From Nocardia sp. NBC_01327 (GTDB taxonomy: Bacteria > Actinomycetota > Actinomycetes > Mycobacteriales > Mycobacteriaceae), in the NCBI RefSeq assembly GCF_035958815.1, contig NZ_CP108383.1, forward strand, positions 2,232,001 through 2,296,000: a stretch of DNA of 64,000 nucleotides, read 5' to 3'. The notes below the pieces were generated by a model, which saw only the letters and a program-made list of their open reading frames with translations, was not told the origin of the DNA and searched no databases. Numbering within the stretch: the stretch's first letter is position 1; each line of letters starts with the position of its first letter. This document shows, piece by piece, positions 25,874 through 36,999 of this stretch. Both the position numbers and the translations under genes were made by a program.

Positions 25874-27625
25874 ATGACCACCCCGCAGGACAAAGTAGCG
25901 GCGGCACGTAAGGCGGCGGAGGACGCGGCGCGGATCGCTGCGGAAGCGACCGCCGCGGTCGAAGCCGCGGAGAAGGAAGCGGCCGAGCAGGAGGCCGCGG
26001 CGCAGGCTGCCGATACGAAGGCCGGTGCGTCGGCGAGCGCGAAACCCGCTGCTGCGAAAGAGGACTCGACGGCCGACGCCGCGACGTCACCGGATGAGCT
26101 GGCCGCGCGTGAGATCGCCGCGGGGTACGCGTTCGAGGGGCTGGCGCTGGAGCTGGGCACTGTGATCGTGGACGGCAAGGTGCATCCCGATGCGCGCGTG
26201 CGGATTCCGATGAAGACCATGAACCGGCACGGCCTCGTGGCGGGCGCGACCGGTACCGGTAAGACCAAAACGGTGCAGGGCATTGCCGAGCAGTTGTCGG
26301 CCGCCGGTGTTCCGGTGGTGGTCGCCGATATCAAGGGCGACCTCTCGGGGCTGCTGCGGCCGGGCGAGTCGAACGACAAGCTGATCGCGCGAGCCCAGGA
26401 GACCGGTGCGGTCGATTGGAAGCCCTCCGGCTTCCCGTGCGAGTTCGTCTCACTGGGCACCGAGGGGATCGGGGTGCCGATTCGCGCCACCATCACCGCA
26501 TTCGGCCCGATCCTGCTTTCGAAGGTGCTGGGGCTCAACGAGACTCAGGAGTCCACGCTCGGGCTCATCTTCCACTGGGCGGACAAGAACGGGCTGGCGC
26601 TGCTGGATCTGAAGGATCTGCGCTCGGTGATCCAGTTCCTCACCAGCCCGGAGGGCAAGGAGGATCTGAAGGGCATCGGCGGCGTCTCCGCGACCACCGC
26701 CGGTGTGATCCTGCGGGCCCTGGTCAATCTGGAGGCCGATGGCGGCGACACCTTCTTCGGTGAGCCGGAGATGGATCCGGCCGACCTCATGCGCATCGCC
26801 GGCGGGCAGGGTGTGATCACCCTGTTCGAACTGGGCGCGCAGGCCTCGCGGCCGCAGATGTTCTCCACGTTCCTCATGTGGGTGCTGGCCGACCTGTTCC
26901 AGACGCTGCCGGAGATCGGCGATATGGACAAGCCGAAGCTGGTCTTCATCTTCGACGAGGCGCATCTGCTCTTCAGCGGGGCGTCGAAGGCGTTCCTGCA
27001 GCAGGTGGAGCAGACGGTGAAGCTCATCCGCTCCAAGGGGGTCGGCGTGTTCTTCTGCACCCAGCTGCCCACGGATATCCCGAATTCCGTGCTCTCCCAA
27101 CTGGGTGCGCGCATTCAGCACGCGCTGCGCGCGTTCACGCCGGAGGATCAGGCGGCGCTGTCGAAGACGGTGCGCACCTACCCCAAGACCGCCACGTACG
27201 ACCTCGAAAAGGCGCTGACCTCACTGGGCATCGGTGAGGCGGTGGTGACGGTGCTGTCGGAGAAGGGCGCCCCGACCCCGGTGGCCTGGGCGCGCATGCA
27301 GCCGCCGCGCTCGCTCATGGACACCATCGGCGACGACGGAATCCGCGCCAGCGCACAGCAATCCACGCTGTACAGCAAATACGGCCAGACCATCGACCGG
27401 GAATCGGCCTACGAGATCCTGACGGCGAAGGTCGCCGCCTCGGCGGACGAGGCGGCCGCCCAGGCCCCGGCGAAGTCCGGACGCGCGCCGAAGCCTGCCC
27501 CGGAGGACGAGTCGATGGCCGAGAAGGTCGTCAACAACCCCGCTTTCAAGAACTTCCTCCGCTCAGCGGCCACCGTCGCCGGCCGCGAAATCAGCCGCAG
27601 CATCTTCGGCACCCGCAAGCGGTAG
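25874..27625 (+). CDS. HerA/DUF853-family ATPase (helicase-like)
   Basis: The 583-residue protein starts with a charged Ala/Glu/Lys coiled coil (residues 5-70), then a HerA-type FtsK-like ATPase core with Walker [11 protein letters not shown] (124-133), Walker [14 protein letters not shown], an arginine-finger region and a C-terminal helical part. DUF853 proteins are annotated as putative ATP-binding helicases; the physiological role is unknown and no NurA partner is encoded next to it. ATG 25874 has the ribosome site GGAGGA; the open frame upstream lacks similarity. It is divergent from orn and ends ten bases before the convergent lysA-like gene. Confidence 0.9.
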   Translation: MTTPQDKVAAARKAAEDAARIAAEATAAVEAAEKEAAEQEAAAQAADTKAGASASAKPAAAKEDSTADAATSPDELAAREIAAGYAFEGLALELGTVIVDGKVHPDARVRIPMKTMNRHGLVAGATGTGKTKTVQGIAEQLSAAGVPVVVADIKGDLSGLLRPGESNDKLIARAQETGAVDWKPSGFPCEFVSLGTEGIGVPIRATITAFGPILLSKVLGLNETQESTLGLIFHWADKNGLALLDLKDLRSVIQFLTSPEGKEDLKGIGGVSATTAGVILRALVNLEADGGDTFFGEPEMDPADLMRIAGGQGVITLFELGAQASRPQMFSTFLMWVLADLFQTLPEIGDMDKPKLVFIFDEAHLLFSGASKAFLQQVEQTVKLIRSKGVGVFFCTQLPTDIPNSVLSQLGARIQHALRAFTPEDQAALSKTVRTYPKTATYDLEKALTSLGIGEAVVTVLSEKGAPTPVAWARMQPPRSLMDTIGDDGIRASAQQSTLYSKYGQTIDRESAYEILTAKVAASADEAAAQAPAKSGRAPKPAPEDESMAEKVVNNPAFKNFLRSAATVAGREISRSIFGTRKR

Positions 27626-27634
27626 TCACGGAGA

Positions 27635-28981
27635 TCAGTGGCCGATGTCGCGGCGCATGAGGTCTTCGATGGTTTCGCGGCGGACCAGTTCGCGGCTGCT
27701 GCCATCGCGGACGGCGACGATCGGGGGGCGGCCCACACCGTTGTAGGAGGAGGCCAGGCTGTGGTGGTAGGCCCCGGTGCAGGGCATGGCCAGGACTTCG
27801 CCGGGGCGCAGGTCGGCGGGGAGGCGGACGTCGGTGGCGAGGATGTCACCGGCTTCGCAGTAGCGCCCGGCGATGCTGGCCGTCATATGCGGGCCGGTGG
27901 GGTGGCGGTTGGCGACCACGGCCTCGTAGTGCGCGCCGTACAGGGCCACGCGCGGATTGTCGCTCATACCGCCGTCCACGGTGACGAAGGTGCGCCCGCC
28001 CTCGACGTGTTTGATGGACAGCACCCGGTAGAGGGTCACGCCCGCGCGCGCGACAATGGCGCGGCCGGGCTCGAGCGCGATGCGGGGGCGCGGGAACCCG
28101 TAGCGCGCACAGGCCGCGTCGAGGGAGTCCTCGATGATGTCGGCGAGTTCGGCCAGATTCATCTCGGCGTCACCGGGGCGGTAGGCGACGGCATGCCCGC
28201 CACCGAGATCGAGATCGGTGAGGGTGACGCCGTAATCGTCGCGAATGCGCGCCATTTCGGAGATCATCCGCCGCACGGCCTCACCGTAGGGGAAGGTGTC
28301 GTAGATCTGTGAGCCGATATGGCAGTGCAGCCCGGCGAACTCCAGATTCGGTTGCCGCACAATCCGTTCCACGGCCTCGGACAGGGCGTGGCTGCCGATG
28401 GCGAAGCCGAATTTCTGATCGGTGACACCGGTGCGCACCGCCGGATGGCCGTGCACGTCGATATCGGGGCAGATGCGCAGCAGCACCCGCTGCGGCTTGG
28501 TGGCCAGCGCGGACAGCAGCGTGATCTCGGTCAGCGAATCGATGACGACCCGGCCGATACCGCAATTGATCGCGGTCTCCAGTTCGGCGAACGGTTTACC
28601 GTTGCCGTGCAGCACGATTCGCTCCGGATCGGTCCAGGAGGACAGTGCCACAGCCAGTTCCCCGGCCGAGCACACATCGATGGACAGGCCCTCGTCGGTG
28701 ACCCATTCGGCCACCGCCCGGGTCAGCAGCGCCTTGCCGGCGTAGATGATCTCGGCGTCCGGAAAGCGCCGCCGGTAGGCCTGGCAGCGGTCGCGCACCT
28801 CGCCCTCGTCCAGGACATAGGTAGGAGTGCCGTATTGATCCGCGATATCGGCCAGCGCCACGCCGCCGACGGTAATGCGCCCGTCATTGTCGTAGTGGGT
28901 CTCACGCGGCCAGACCGCCGGATCGAGGCGGGGGAGCATGCCTCCCGACCGCAGCGACGGGAAGATCTCGAGCAGCGTCAC
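27635..28981 (-). CDS. lysA: Diaminopimelate decarboxylase-like PLP enzyme (fold type III)
   Basis: The 448-residue protein has the alanine-racemase-like barrel with the PLP lysine Lys83 in IIYAGKALL, the HIGSQIYD motif that contacts PLP phosphate, the LDLGGGHAVAY glycine loop and the CEAGDILA motif with the catalytic Cys from the partner subunit. It decarboxylates meso-diaminopimelate to lysine, or acts on a related D-amino acid. Canonical actinobacterial lysA usually sits upstream of hom-thrC, which is absent here, and the N-terminus differs, so this may be a second copy with another role. It converges on the HerA-like gene. Confidence 0.87.
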   Translation of the reverse strand: MTLLEIFPSLRSGGMLPRLDPAVWPRETHYDNDGRITVGGVALADIADQYGTPTYVLDEGEVRDRCQAYRRRFPDAEIIYAGKALLTRAVAEWVTDEGLSIDVCSAGELAVALSSWTDPERIVLHGNGKPFAELETAINCGIGRVVIDSLTEITLLSALATKPQRVLLRICPDIDVHGHPAVRTGVTDQKFGFAIGSHALSEAVERIVRQPNLEFAGLHCHIGSQIYDTFPYGEAVRRMISEMARIRDDYGVTLTDLDLGGGHAVAYRPGDAEMNLAELADIIEDSLDAACARYGFPRPRIALEPGRAIVARAGVTLYRVLSIKHVEGGRTFVTVDGGMSDNPRVALYGAHYEAVVANRHPTGPHMTASIAGRYCEAGDILATDVRLPADLRPGEVLAMPCTGAYHHSLASSYNGVGRPPIVAVRDGSSRELVRRETIEDLMRRDIGH

Positions 28982-29110
28982 GGTGTCTCCTGTGTGCGTC
29001 CCCGCTATTCCGTATGCGGGGCCGATCTCAGGACTACGCCGGTTCGGGTAGCCGGAGACTTCCGGCTACACGGCCTTTACACCCGGGCGGCTGATCTTGA
29101 CGGGATTCGG

Positions 29111-29905
29111 TCAGTTACCCATCTTCTTGTACGCCGCCCCGACGACCACCGAGGTGAGCGAGCGCGGGCCGAACTGCCCGGCCAGGCTCATACCCTTGCT
29201 GATCAGGCCCGGGACCACGCGCATCTTATTGCGGGCGAGCGCGTCGATGGTGATCTTGGCGGTGTGCGCGGCGGTGACCCAGATGAACTCCGGAATCTTG
29301 GTGCCGACCTCTTCCTGATCCGGATTGTCGGTGCGCACCGGACCGGGCGCCAGCAGCGTGACGTGCACGCCGTACTCCTTGAGCTCACCGCGCAGCGATT
29401 CGGAGAAGCTGTTGGTGAAGGCCTTGCTGGCCGCGTAGGTGGCATTGTTCGGGATCGGCATATTGCCGGCCGCGGAACCGGTGATGAGAATGCCGCCCGC
29501 GCGGCGCTCGATCATGCCCGGCATGACGGCCAGCGAAAGGTCGTGCACCGCGACGGCATTGAGCTCCATGATGTCGCGCTCGAATGCCAGGTCCAGCTTG
29601 GCCAGCGGTCCGAAGGTGGCGACACCGGCGTTATTGCACAGAATCGCGATATTCCGCGATGCCAGCTCCTGTGCCAGCGGCGCCCGCTGCTCCCGATTCG
29701 ACAGATCCACCGCGCGCACCTCGGCGGTGATGCCGTAGCGCTCGGTCAGCCGCTGCGCCAGCTCGGCCAGCAGCTCACCGCGGCGGGCGACGAGAATCAG
29801 CGAATAGCCCCGCGAGGCGAGTTCCTCGGCCAGGGCGGTTCCGATCCCCGAGGAAGCTCCGGTCACGACGGCACGATTATCAGCGGTAGGCGCAGGCAAG
29901 CTCAC
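29111..29905 (-). CDS. Short-chain dehydrogenase (SDR, classical type)
   Basis: The 264-residue protein has the cofactor motif VVTGASSGIGTALAEEL, the NNAG motif ILCNNAG, the catalytic Ser in ILITGSAAG and YAASK. The early Arg after the motif (VARRGE) suggests NADP(H). The GTG at 29905 puts the Rossmann strand at the expected distance; upstream in-frame sequence is not SDR-like. The substrate is unknown; similar mycobacterial SDRs (for example CmrA-like) work in lipid metabolism. It lies 46 bases after the VOC gene in the same direction and may be the last gene of the PadR-controlled operon. Confidence 0.87.
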   Translation of the reverse strand: MSLPAPTADNRAVVTGASSGIGTALAEELASRGYSLILVARRGELLAELAQRLTERYGITAEVRAVDLSNREQRAPLAQELASRNIAILCNNAGVATFGPLAKLDLAFERDIMELNAVAVHDLSLAVMPGMIERRAGGILITGSAAGNMPIPNNATYAASKAFTNSFSESLRGELKEYGVHVTLLAPGPVRTDNPDQEEVGTKIPEFIWVTAAHTAKITIDALARNKMRVVPGLISKGMSLAGQFGPRSLTSVVVGAAYKKMGN

Positions 29906-29951
29906 GACTAGGCAGCCTACCCATGAATCCCGGCGGCGAGCCGGGCGCGGC

Positions 29952-30598
29952 TCAGTTGCGCGGCTTGGGCTCCATGAAGGCGATGCCCCAGTTGACATGC
30001 CCGCGCCAGACACTGGCGATACGACCGCCCTGCACCGCCGGTTTGGGGTCGCCGATGGGTCCGCCCGCCGCGCGGACGGCGGCGACGGCGGCGTCCAGAT
30101 CGGGAGTCAGGAAGGCGACGCCGAGCAGCGCGGGCGGACCGCCGTAACTCACCGCTTCGATGAAGGGCTCACCGACGCGATAGAAGGCCATCTCGGGTCC
30201 GTCCGGGCCGCGCGGGAAGAAGCGGCGGCGCGGCGGAATGCCCAGCACCGCAGTGAGATCGGTGGCGGCCCGGTCCAGGTCCGGCACCCAGTACACGACG
30301 TGGTCGACGATCGTGACCCCATTGGCGTGCGGGCTCGGCTGTTCGGCCAGAGTCGCCGCGCGATTATTGCCCGCCGCATGCATACCGCCCGGATTGCCCG
30401 GCGCGCGCCCGGTATCGGACGTCAGATACGGCACGCCGAGTTGCGCTGGGTCGGAATGGGTTTCGTCGAAGCCCCAGCCGGGCTCACCCAGGGTGCAGGT
30501 GACATGGCCGATGCGGATCTCACCGCGGGTGCTGGTGAAACCCAGAGCCGCCCAGGCCTGCTCGTTTCCGGGCAGGCCCAGGCGGGTGAGAGTGGGCA

Positions 30599-30599
<1 letters not shown>
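29952..30599 (-). CDS. VOC/glyoxalase-superfamily protein with two vicinal-oxygen-chelate modules
   Basis: The 215-residue protein contains the segment VTIVDHVVYWVPDLDRAATDL, the typical start of a VOC betaalpha unit, and a second one after VAFLTPDLDAAVAAVRAAG. His and Glu metal ligands of glyoxalase I-like enzymes are partly visible (DHVV; GEPFIEAV). The N-terminal third is less conserved. Function may be dioxygenase, isomerase or binding protein. Its ATG overlaps the stop of fadH by one base (TGATG), so it is translationally coupled to the dienoyl-CoA reductase and may act in the same fatty-acid oxidation pathway. Confidence 0.78.
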
Positions 30600-33222
<2,623 letters not shown>

Positions 33223-33250
33223 GCGGCCAGGGTAACTGAGACTCGACGTA

Positions 33251-33270
33251 CTATGCAATTCAGTGCATAG
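33251..33270. promoter_or_regulatory. Palindrome, probable PadR operator
   Basis: CTATGCA (33251-33257) and TGCATAG (33264-33270) form a perfect inverted repeat with a six-base centre. On the minus strand, CATAGT overlaps its edge and could be the -10 box of the padR-fadH promoter, so binding would block transcription. PadR operators commonly contain ATGCA/TGCAT-type half sites. Confidence 0.6.
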
Positions 33271-33279
33271 GGAATGTCG

Positions 33280-33309
33280 AAAAAGGGGCGCCCCGGCGGG
33301 GGCGCCCCT
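33280..33309 (-). terminator. Intrinsic terminator of the MFS gene
   Basis: A 9-base-pair stem (AGGGGCGCC at 33284-33292 with 33301-33309) and eight-base loop are followed on the minus strand by TTTTT. It lies 38 bases after the MFS stop and insulates the padR promoter. Confidence 0.85.
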
Positions 33310-33346
33310 CAGACTTCCAGAGTCCTGGTGGTTTTGTGCGGTCAGG

Positions 33347-34777
33347 TCATCGCGCCGCACGAGCGGCGAAACCGGCTGCGACCAGCACGGTAATGCCTTC
33401 GGCGATGGCGGTGACGCCGACCGCGTGCGAGGCCGACAGCACTGTCTTTCCGGCCAGACTCAGGAAGACCGAACCGAAGCTCGCAATGCCGATCACAACG
33501 CCCAATTGCACATTGGTGACCAGGATGCCGCTGGCGTCGGACGCCAGCGCGACCGGGATCTTGGCGGTGGTGCGGCTCATGAGCGGACTGAACGAGAGCC
33601 CGAATCCGACACCCATGAAACCGAAGACGGTCAGCTCCAGCGGGCCCATCGCCGCGCCGTCGCGGAGCAGCAGGCCCATGATCACCATGGTGCTCGCGGC
33701 CAGCACCAGCCCGGCCGGAATCATGATCGCGTGCAAGCGCGCCGGAATGCGCTGCCAGTACATGCTGGCGATCGCGAAGGCCACACCCATCGGGATGAAC
33801 AGCAGGCCGGCGTGCAGTGCGCTGTAGCCGAGGGTGCTCTGCAGGTGGATTGCCATGACAAACAGCCATCCGCCGAATGTGCACATGACCAGCAGCAGGG
33901 TGACGGCGGTGAGCATGAGGCCCGGTGCGCGCAGGACCCGGTCGGCGAAGAGCGGTTCCCCGCCGCGCCGGTGCACCCAGCGCTCGACCATGGCGAAGCC
34001 CGCGAATCCTGCTGCGGCGCCGCCGAATGCGAGCCAGGTCCACACCGGCCAGTGCTGTTCGTGTCCGAGGACCAGCGGCAGTACCAGCAGCAGCACCGCC
34101 GGTGTCAGCACCGCCAGACCCGCCAGATCCAGCTTGCGTTCCAGTCGCGCCGTTGCGGCGGGCAGGGTCTGCGGTGCGATGGCCAGCAGTGCCAGCCCGA
34201 TCGGCACGTTCACCAGAAACACGCCACGCCAACTGGTTCCGGCCAGATCGGCGCTGACAATGAGCCCGCCGACGATCTGCCCGATCACCATGGCCCCGGA
34301 AATAATGGCTCCGTATGCCGAAAGTGCCCGCGCCCGAGTGGTTCCGGTGAAGGTCTTCTGGATCAGTGTCATGACCTGCGGCACCATGGCCGCCGAGCCG
34401 ATGCCCTGCAGGAAGCGGAACACGATGAGCGCATCGGTATTCCACGCGAGCCCGCAAATCAGCGATGCGAGGGTGAAGATGGCGAGTCCGGACAGGAACA
34501 TATTCCGCTGTCCGAACCGATCACCCAGCCGGGCGCCGGTCACCAGCAGCACCGCATAGGCGATCACATAGCCGGACACGATGAGCTGCAGCCCGGATCC
34601 CGTGGCGTGCAGTGAAGTTCGAATCGCCGGGATGGCGACATTGACAATGGAGGCATCCAGCACCGCCATGAACTGCCCGAGCAGGATCACGGCCAGCACG
34701 GCGAGCGGTCGGCGAGTAGCGGAAGCGGATGCCGGAGCCGCCACCGCCGGTGGAGATTGGGTCAGGCTCTGTGTCAT
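33347..34777 (-). CDS. MFS drug exporter, DHA2 (EmrB/QacA) family
   Basis: The 476-residue protein has about fourteen hydrophobic segments. Diagnostic motifs are LDASIVNVAIPAI in the first helix, GARLGDRFGQRN (motif A) in loop 2-3, and SWRGVFLVNVPIGL after helix 6. DHA2 members export lipophilic drugs and antibiotics by proton antiport. ATG 34777 gives a normal cytoplasmic tail; the frame is open 11 codons further. It is divergent from the MmyB-type regulator, an arrangement often found when the regulator controls the pump. A strong terminator follows it. Confidence 0.92.
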   Translation of the reverse strand: MTQSLTQSPPAVAAPASASATRRPLAVLAVILLGQFMAVLDASIVNVAIPAIRTSLHATGSGLQLIVSGYVIAYAVLLVTGARLGDRFGQRNMFLSGLAIFTLASLICGLAWNTDALIVFRFLQGIGSAAMVPQVMTLIQKTFTGTTRARALSAYGAIISGAMVIGQIVGGLIVSADLAGTSWRGVFLVNVPIGLALLAIAPQTLPAATARLERKLDLAGLAVLTPAVLLLVLPLVLGHEQHWPVWTWLAFGGAAAGFAGFAMVERWVHRRGGEPLFADRVLRAPGLMLTAVTLLLVMCTFGGWLFVMAIHLQSTLGYSALHAGLLFIPMGVAFAIASMYWQRIPARLHAIMIPAGLVLAASTMVIMGLLLRDGAAMGPLELTVFGFMGVGFGLSFSPLMSRTTAKIPVALASDASGILVTNVQLGVVIGIASFGSVFLSLAGKTVLSASHAVGVTAIAEGITVLVAAGFAARAAR

Positions 34778-35173
34778 ACGAACGAGCCTGCGCCGCACCC
34801 GGCCCCGCAAACAGGAGCCTGCTTATGCTGGTACCCACACCACCTGGATACCGGTGCCGGATGCGCCCACTATGGATATGTGAACCCAGCAGGCATCAGT
34901 GGAGCGCTCCCGGCCGGAGAAAGTATTCCCCCGTCCGGTCCGGACTTCGCGAGCGTCCCGCAGCGCCGCGCCACCCGGGTGAGCGCCGCGCAGCCGAGCG
35001 CCGCGCAGCCGAGTGCCGCGAAGGCGAACACTCCGCGAACCAGCGCACCGGCGAATGCCGCGTGGCTGAGTGTGGCGCGAACGGATGCGGCACAGCCGGG
35101 CACCGCGCAGAGGGATGCGGGGCAGACGGATACGGCGAAGTCCGTTGGGGTGCAGGGTGATCGGGCGCGGTCG
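34778..35173 (+). other. Divergent promoter region with in-frame 15-base tandem repeats
   Basis: This 396-base stretch lies between the MFS start and the conserved start of the regulator. The regulator frame stays open through it with GC-rich third positions. A 15-base unit repeats perfectly at 34981-34995 and 34996-35010, with a partial third copy, encoding Ser-Ala-Ala-Gln-Pro units. A GTG at 34979 could start a longer regulator with a low-complexity arm. No clear ribosome site is seen, so its coding status is open. Confidence 0.4.
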
Positions 35174-36052
35174 GTGCGGAAGACGCGGCGGGAGGAGTTG
35201 GCGGCGTTCTTGAAGTCGCGGCGGGCGCGGATCGGGCCGGAGGAGGTGGGGTTGCCGGTGGGGTCGCGGCGGCGGACGCCTGGGTTGCGGCGGGAAGAGG
35301 TGGCGCAGCTCGCGGGGGTCGGGGTGACCTGGTATACGTGGCTGGAGCAGGGGCGCGATATCAATGCGAGTGTGCAGGTGCTGGATGCCATTTCGCGCAC
35401 GCTGTGCTTGGACGGTGCCGAGCGGGCGCATCTGTATCGGCTGGCGGATGTGCAGACCATTCCGTCGCCGCATGTGGATGGACCGGTGCCTGATGAGCTG
35501 CAGGTGATTCTGGATCATGTGGATCCGCTGCCCGCCGTGCTGCTGTCCGCGCGCTACGACGTGATCGCACACAATGCGGCGTACGCGGCGCTGTGCCCGC
35601 TCTTCACCACCAGCAGTAAGAACGTCGTTCGCATGGTGTTCCTCGCGCCGGAGTGCTGCAATCCCTACCCCGGCGATATGGAGCACAAGGCGCGCATGGT
35701 GGGTTTCCTGCGCGGCGCCTATGCCAAGAACCTGAACGATCCGCTGTGGACGGAGTTCATCGACGAATTGGTCGCTGCCAGTCCACTGTTCGCGGAGATG
35801 TGGGCGCGCAATGACGTGGCGGTCCCGCGCGGCCGCAGCAAGGTGATCCGCAATATCGTGACCGGTGATGTGGACATGGTGGTGACGAGCCTGTCACTGC
35901 CGACCATCGCGGGCGCCTGGCTGCAGATCCTGACACCTTCGGACGAGGCCGGCTGGACGCAGCTGCGCGCGCTGGTGGCCATGACTCCGGAGGAGCGGCG
36001 GCAACCCTGGCTGGCGCATTTCGCGCAGGCCCATCCTGATGTTCCCCTCTAG
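35174..36052 (+). CDS. XRE/MmyB-type helix-turn-helix transcriptional regulator
   Basis: The conserved part (292 residues) starts at TRREELAAFLKSRRARI and contains an XRE HTH (GLRREEVAQLAGVGVTWYTW, then LEQGRDINASVQVLDAIS) and a C-terminal MmyB-like ligand-binding PAS fold (YDVIAHNAAYAAL; NVVRMVFL). MmyB relatives in actinomycetes may sense fatty acids or small lipids. The GTG at 35174 is chosen for normal family length; the open frame extends upstream to 34757 through a repetitive Ala/Gln/Pro stretch. It is divergent from an MFS pump. Forty-five bases of this gene (35749-35793) are copied 4.5 kb downstream, bracketing the next operon. Confidence 0.85.
   Translation: MRKTRREELAAFLKSRRARIGPEEVGLPVGSRRRTPGLRREEVAQLAGVGVTWYTWLEQGRDINASVQVLDAISRTLCLDGAERAHLYRLADVQTIPSPHVDGPVPDELQVILDHVDPLPAVLLSARYDVIAHNAAYAALCPLFTTSSKNVVRMVFLAPECCNPYPGDMEHKARMVGFLRGAYAKNLNDPLWTEFIDELVAASPLFAEMWARNDVAVPRGRSKVIRNIVTGDVDMVVTSLSLPTIAGAWLQILTPSDEAGWTQLRALVAMTPEERRQPWLAHFAQAHPDVPL
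35749..35793 (+). repeat. 45-base direct repeat, copy A (inside the MmyB-type gene)
   Basis: It matches 40237-40281 at 43 of 45 bases in the same orientation. The frame encodes FIDELVAASPLFA of the regulator. The match ends abruptly on both sides. Confidence 0.85.
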
Positions 36053-36999
36053 TCGAGGTACCGCGGGGCGATGGGCCAATGAACGTCATAGGCCCAGTCC
36101 AGGCGCTCGAATACTCGAATGAGAGTCGCTGTCGGGTCGTGTTGTCCGGGCAGCCCGCCGTGGCGGGCGCTGTTCGGATTGGCATGGTGCAGGTTGTGCC
36201 ATCCTTCGCCGAAGGTCAGCAGAGCCACCCACCGCACATCCCTGGACTGGTCCGCGCCCCTGGTGGGATAGTGCTGGTCACCGAACGCATGGCAGATCGA
36301 GTTGACCGACCAGGTGATGTGATGCACCAGCGCATAGCGAACCAGCCCGGCCCAGAGGAACGCGGTGATGGCGCCGTGCCAGGTCGAGGTCGCCAGGCCA
36401 CCGATCACCGCGGGCAGGAGTAGTGAACCCGCGGCAATCACCGGGTAGTAGCGGTCGATCCGCCGCAGGATCGGGTCGGCCAGCAGATCGGGAACGTAGC
36501 GTTCGCGGTCGGACCTGCTCGGCGCGGTGACGAACCAGCCGACCTGAGCGTGTATCAGGCCGCGCAGCAACGCGGTTCGACCGGTGCCGAACCGCCAGGG
36601 CGAGTGCGGGTCGCCGGGCGCGTCGGAATACCGATGGTGGCGGCGATGCTCGGCTGCCCACAGCGCGACAGGTCCCTCGAGTGCGATACCGCCCGCCACC
36701 GCGAGCGCCACCTTCAGTGGTTCGCGCGCGGTGAACGAGCGATGGGTGAAGCAGCGGTGATATCCGGCGGTGATGCCGAAGATGGCCACGGCGTACAGGC
36801 TCACACCGAGCGCGACGTCCAACCACGATGGCCCCCACCCGTATCGGAGGGCCGAAGGAACCGCGGCGACCAATACCAGCAGCGGCAGGATCACCAGGCT
36901 GATCAGGGCCACCATGCGGTGGCCCGCACCGATCGGCACGGTGTCCGCCTGCCGGGCCTCGCGCACCGATGCGCGCCGGAACCGCCGGCGGGTGCTCAT
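36049..36999 (-). CDS. Membrane acyl-CoA/acyl-lipid delta-9-type desaturase
   Basis: The 316-residue protein has four to five hydrophobic helices and the three histidine boxes of fatty-acid desaturase type 1: HRCFTH, EHRRHHRYSD and GEGWHNLHHANPN. The HR-x3-H first box and the WHNxHH third box are those of stearoyl-CoA-like delta-9 desaturases. It introduces a double bond using O2 and electrons from a partner reductase not encoded in this operon. The ATG at 36999 overlaps the peroxidase stop by four bases. Being coupled to a cyclooxygenase-like enzyme suggests that it supplies, or further modifies, the unsaturated fatty-acid substrate. Confidence 0.9.
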   Translation of the reverse strand: MSTRRRFRRASVREARQADTVPIGAGHRMVALISLVILPLLVLVAAVPSALRYGWGPSWLDVALGVSLYAVAIFGITAGYHRCFTHRSFTAREPLKVALAVAGGIALEGPVALWAAEHRRHHRYSDAPGDPHSPWRFGTGRTALLRGLIHAQVGWFVTAPSRSDRERYVPDLLADPILRRIDRYYPVIAAGSLLLPAVIGGLATSTWHGAITAFLWAGLVRYALVHHITWSVNSICHAFGDQHYPTRGADQSRDVRWVALLTFGEGWHNLHHANPNSARHGGLPGQHDPTATLIRVFERLDWAYDVHWPIAPRYLD

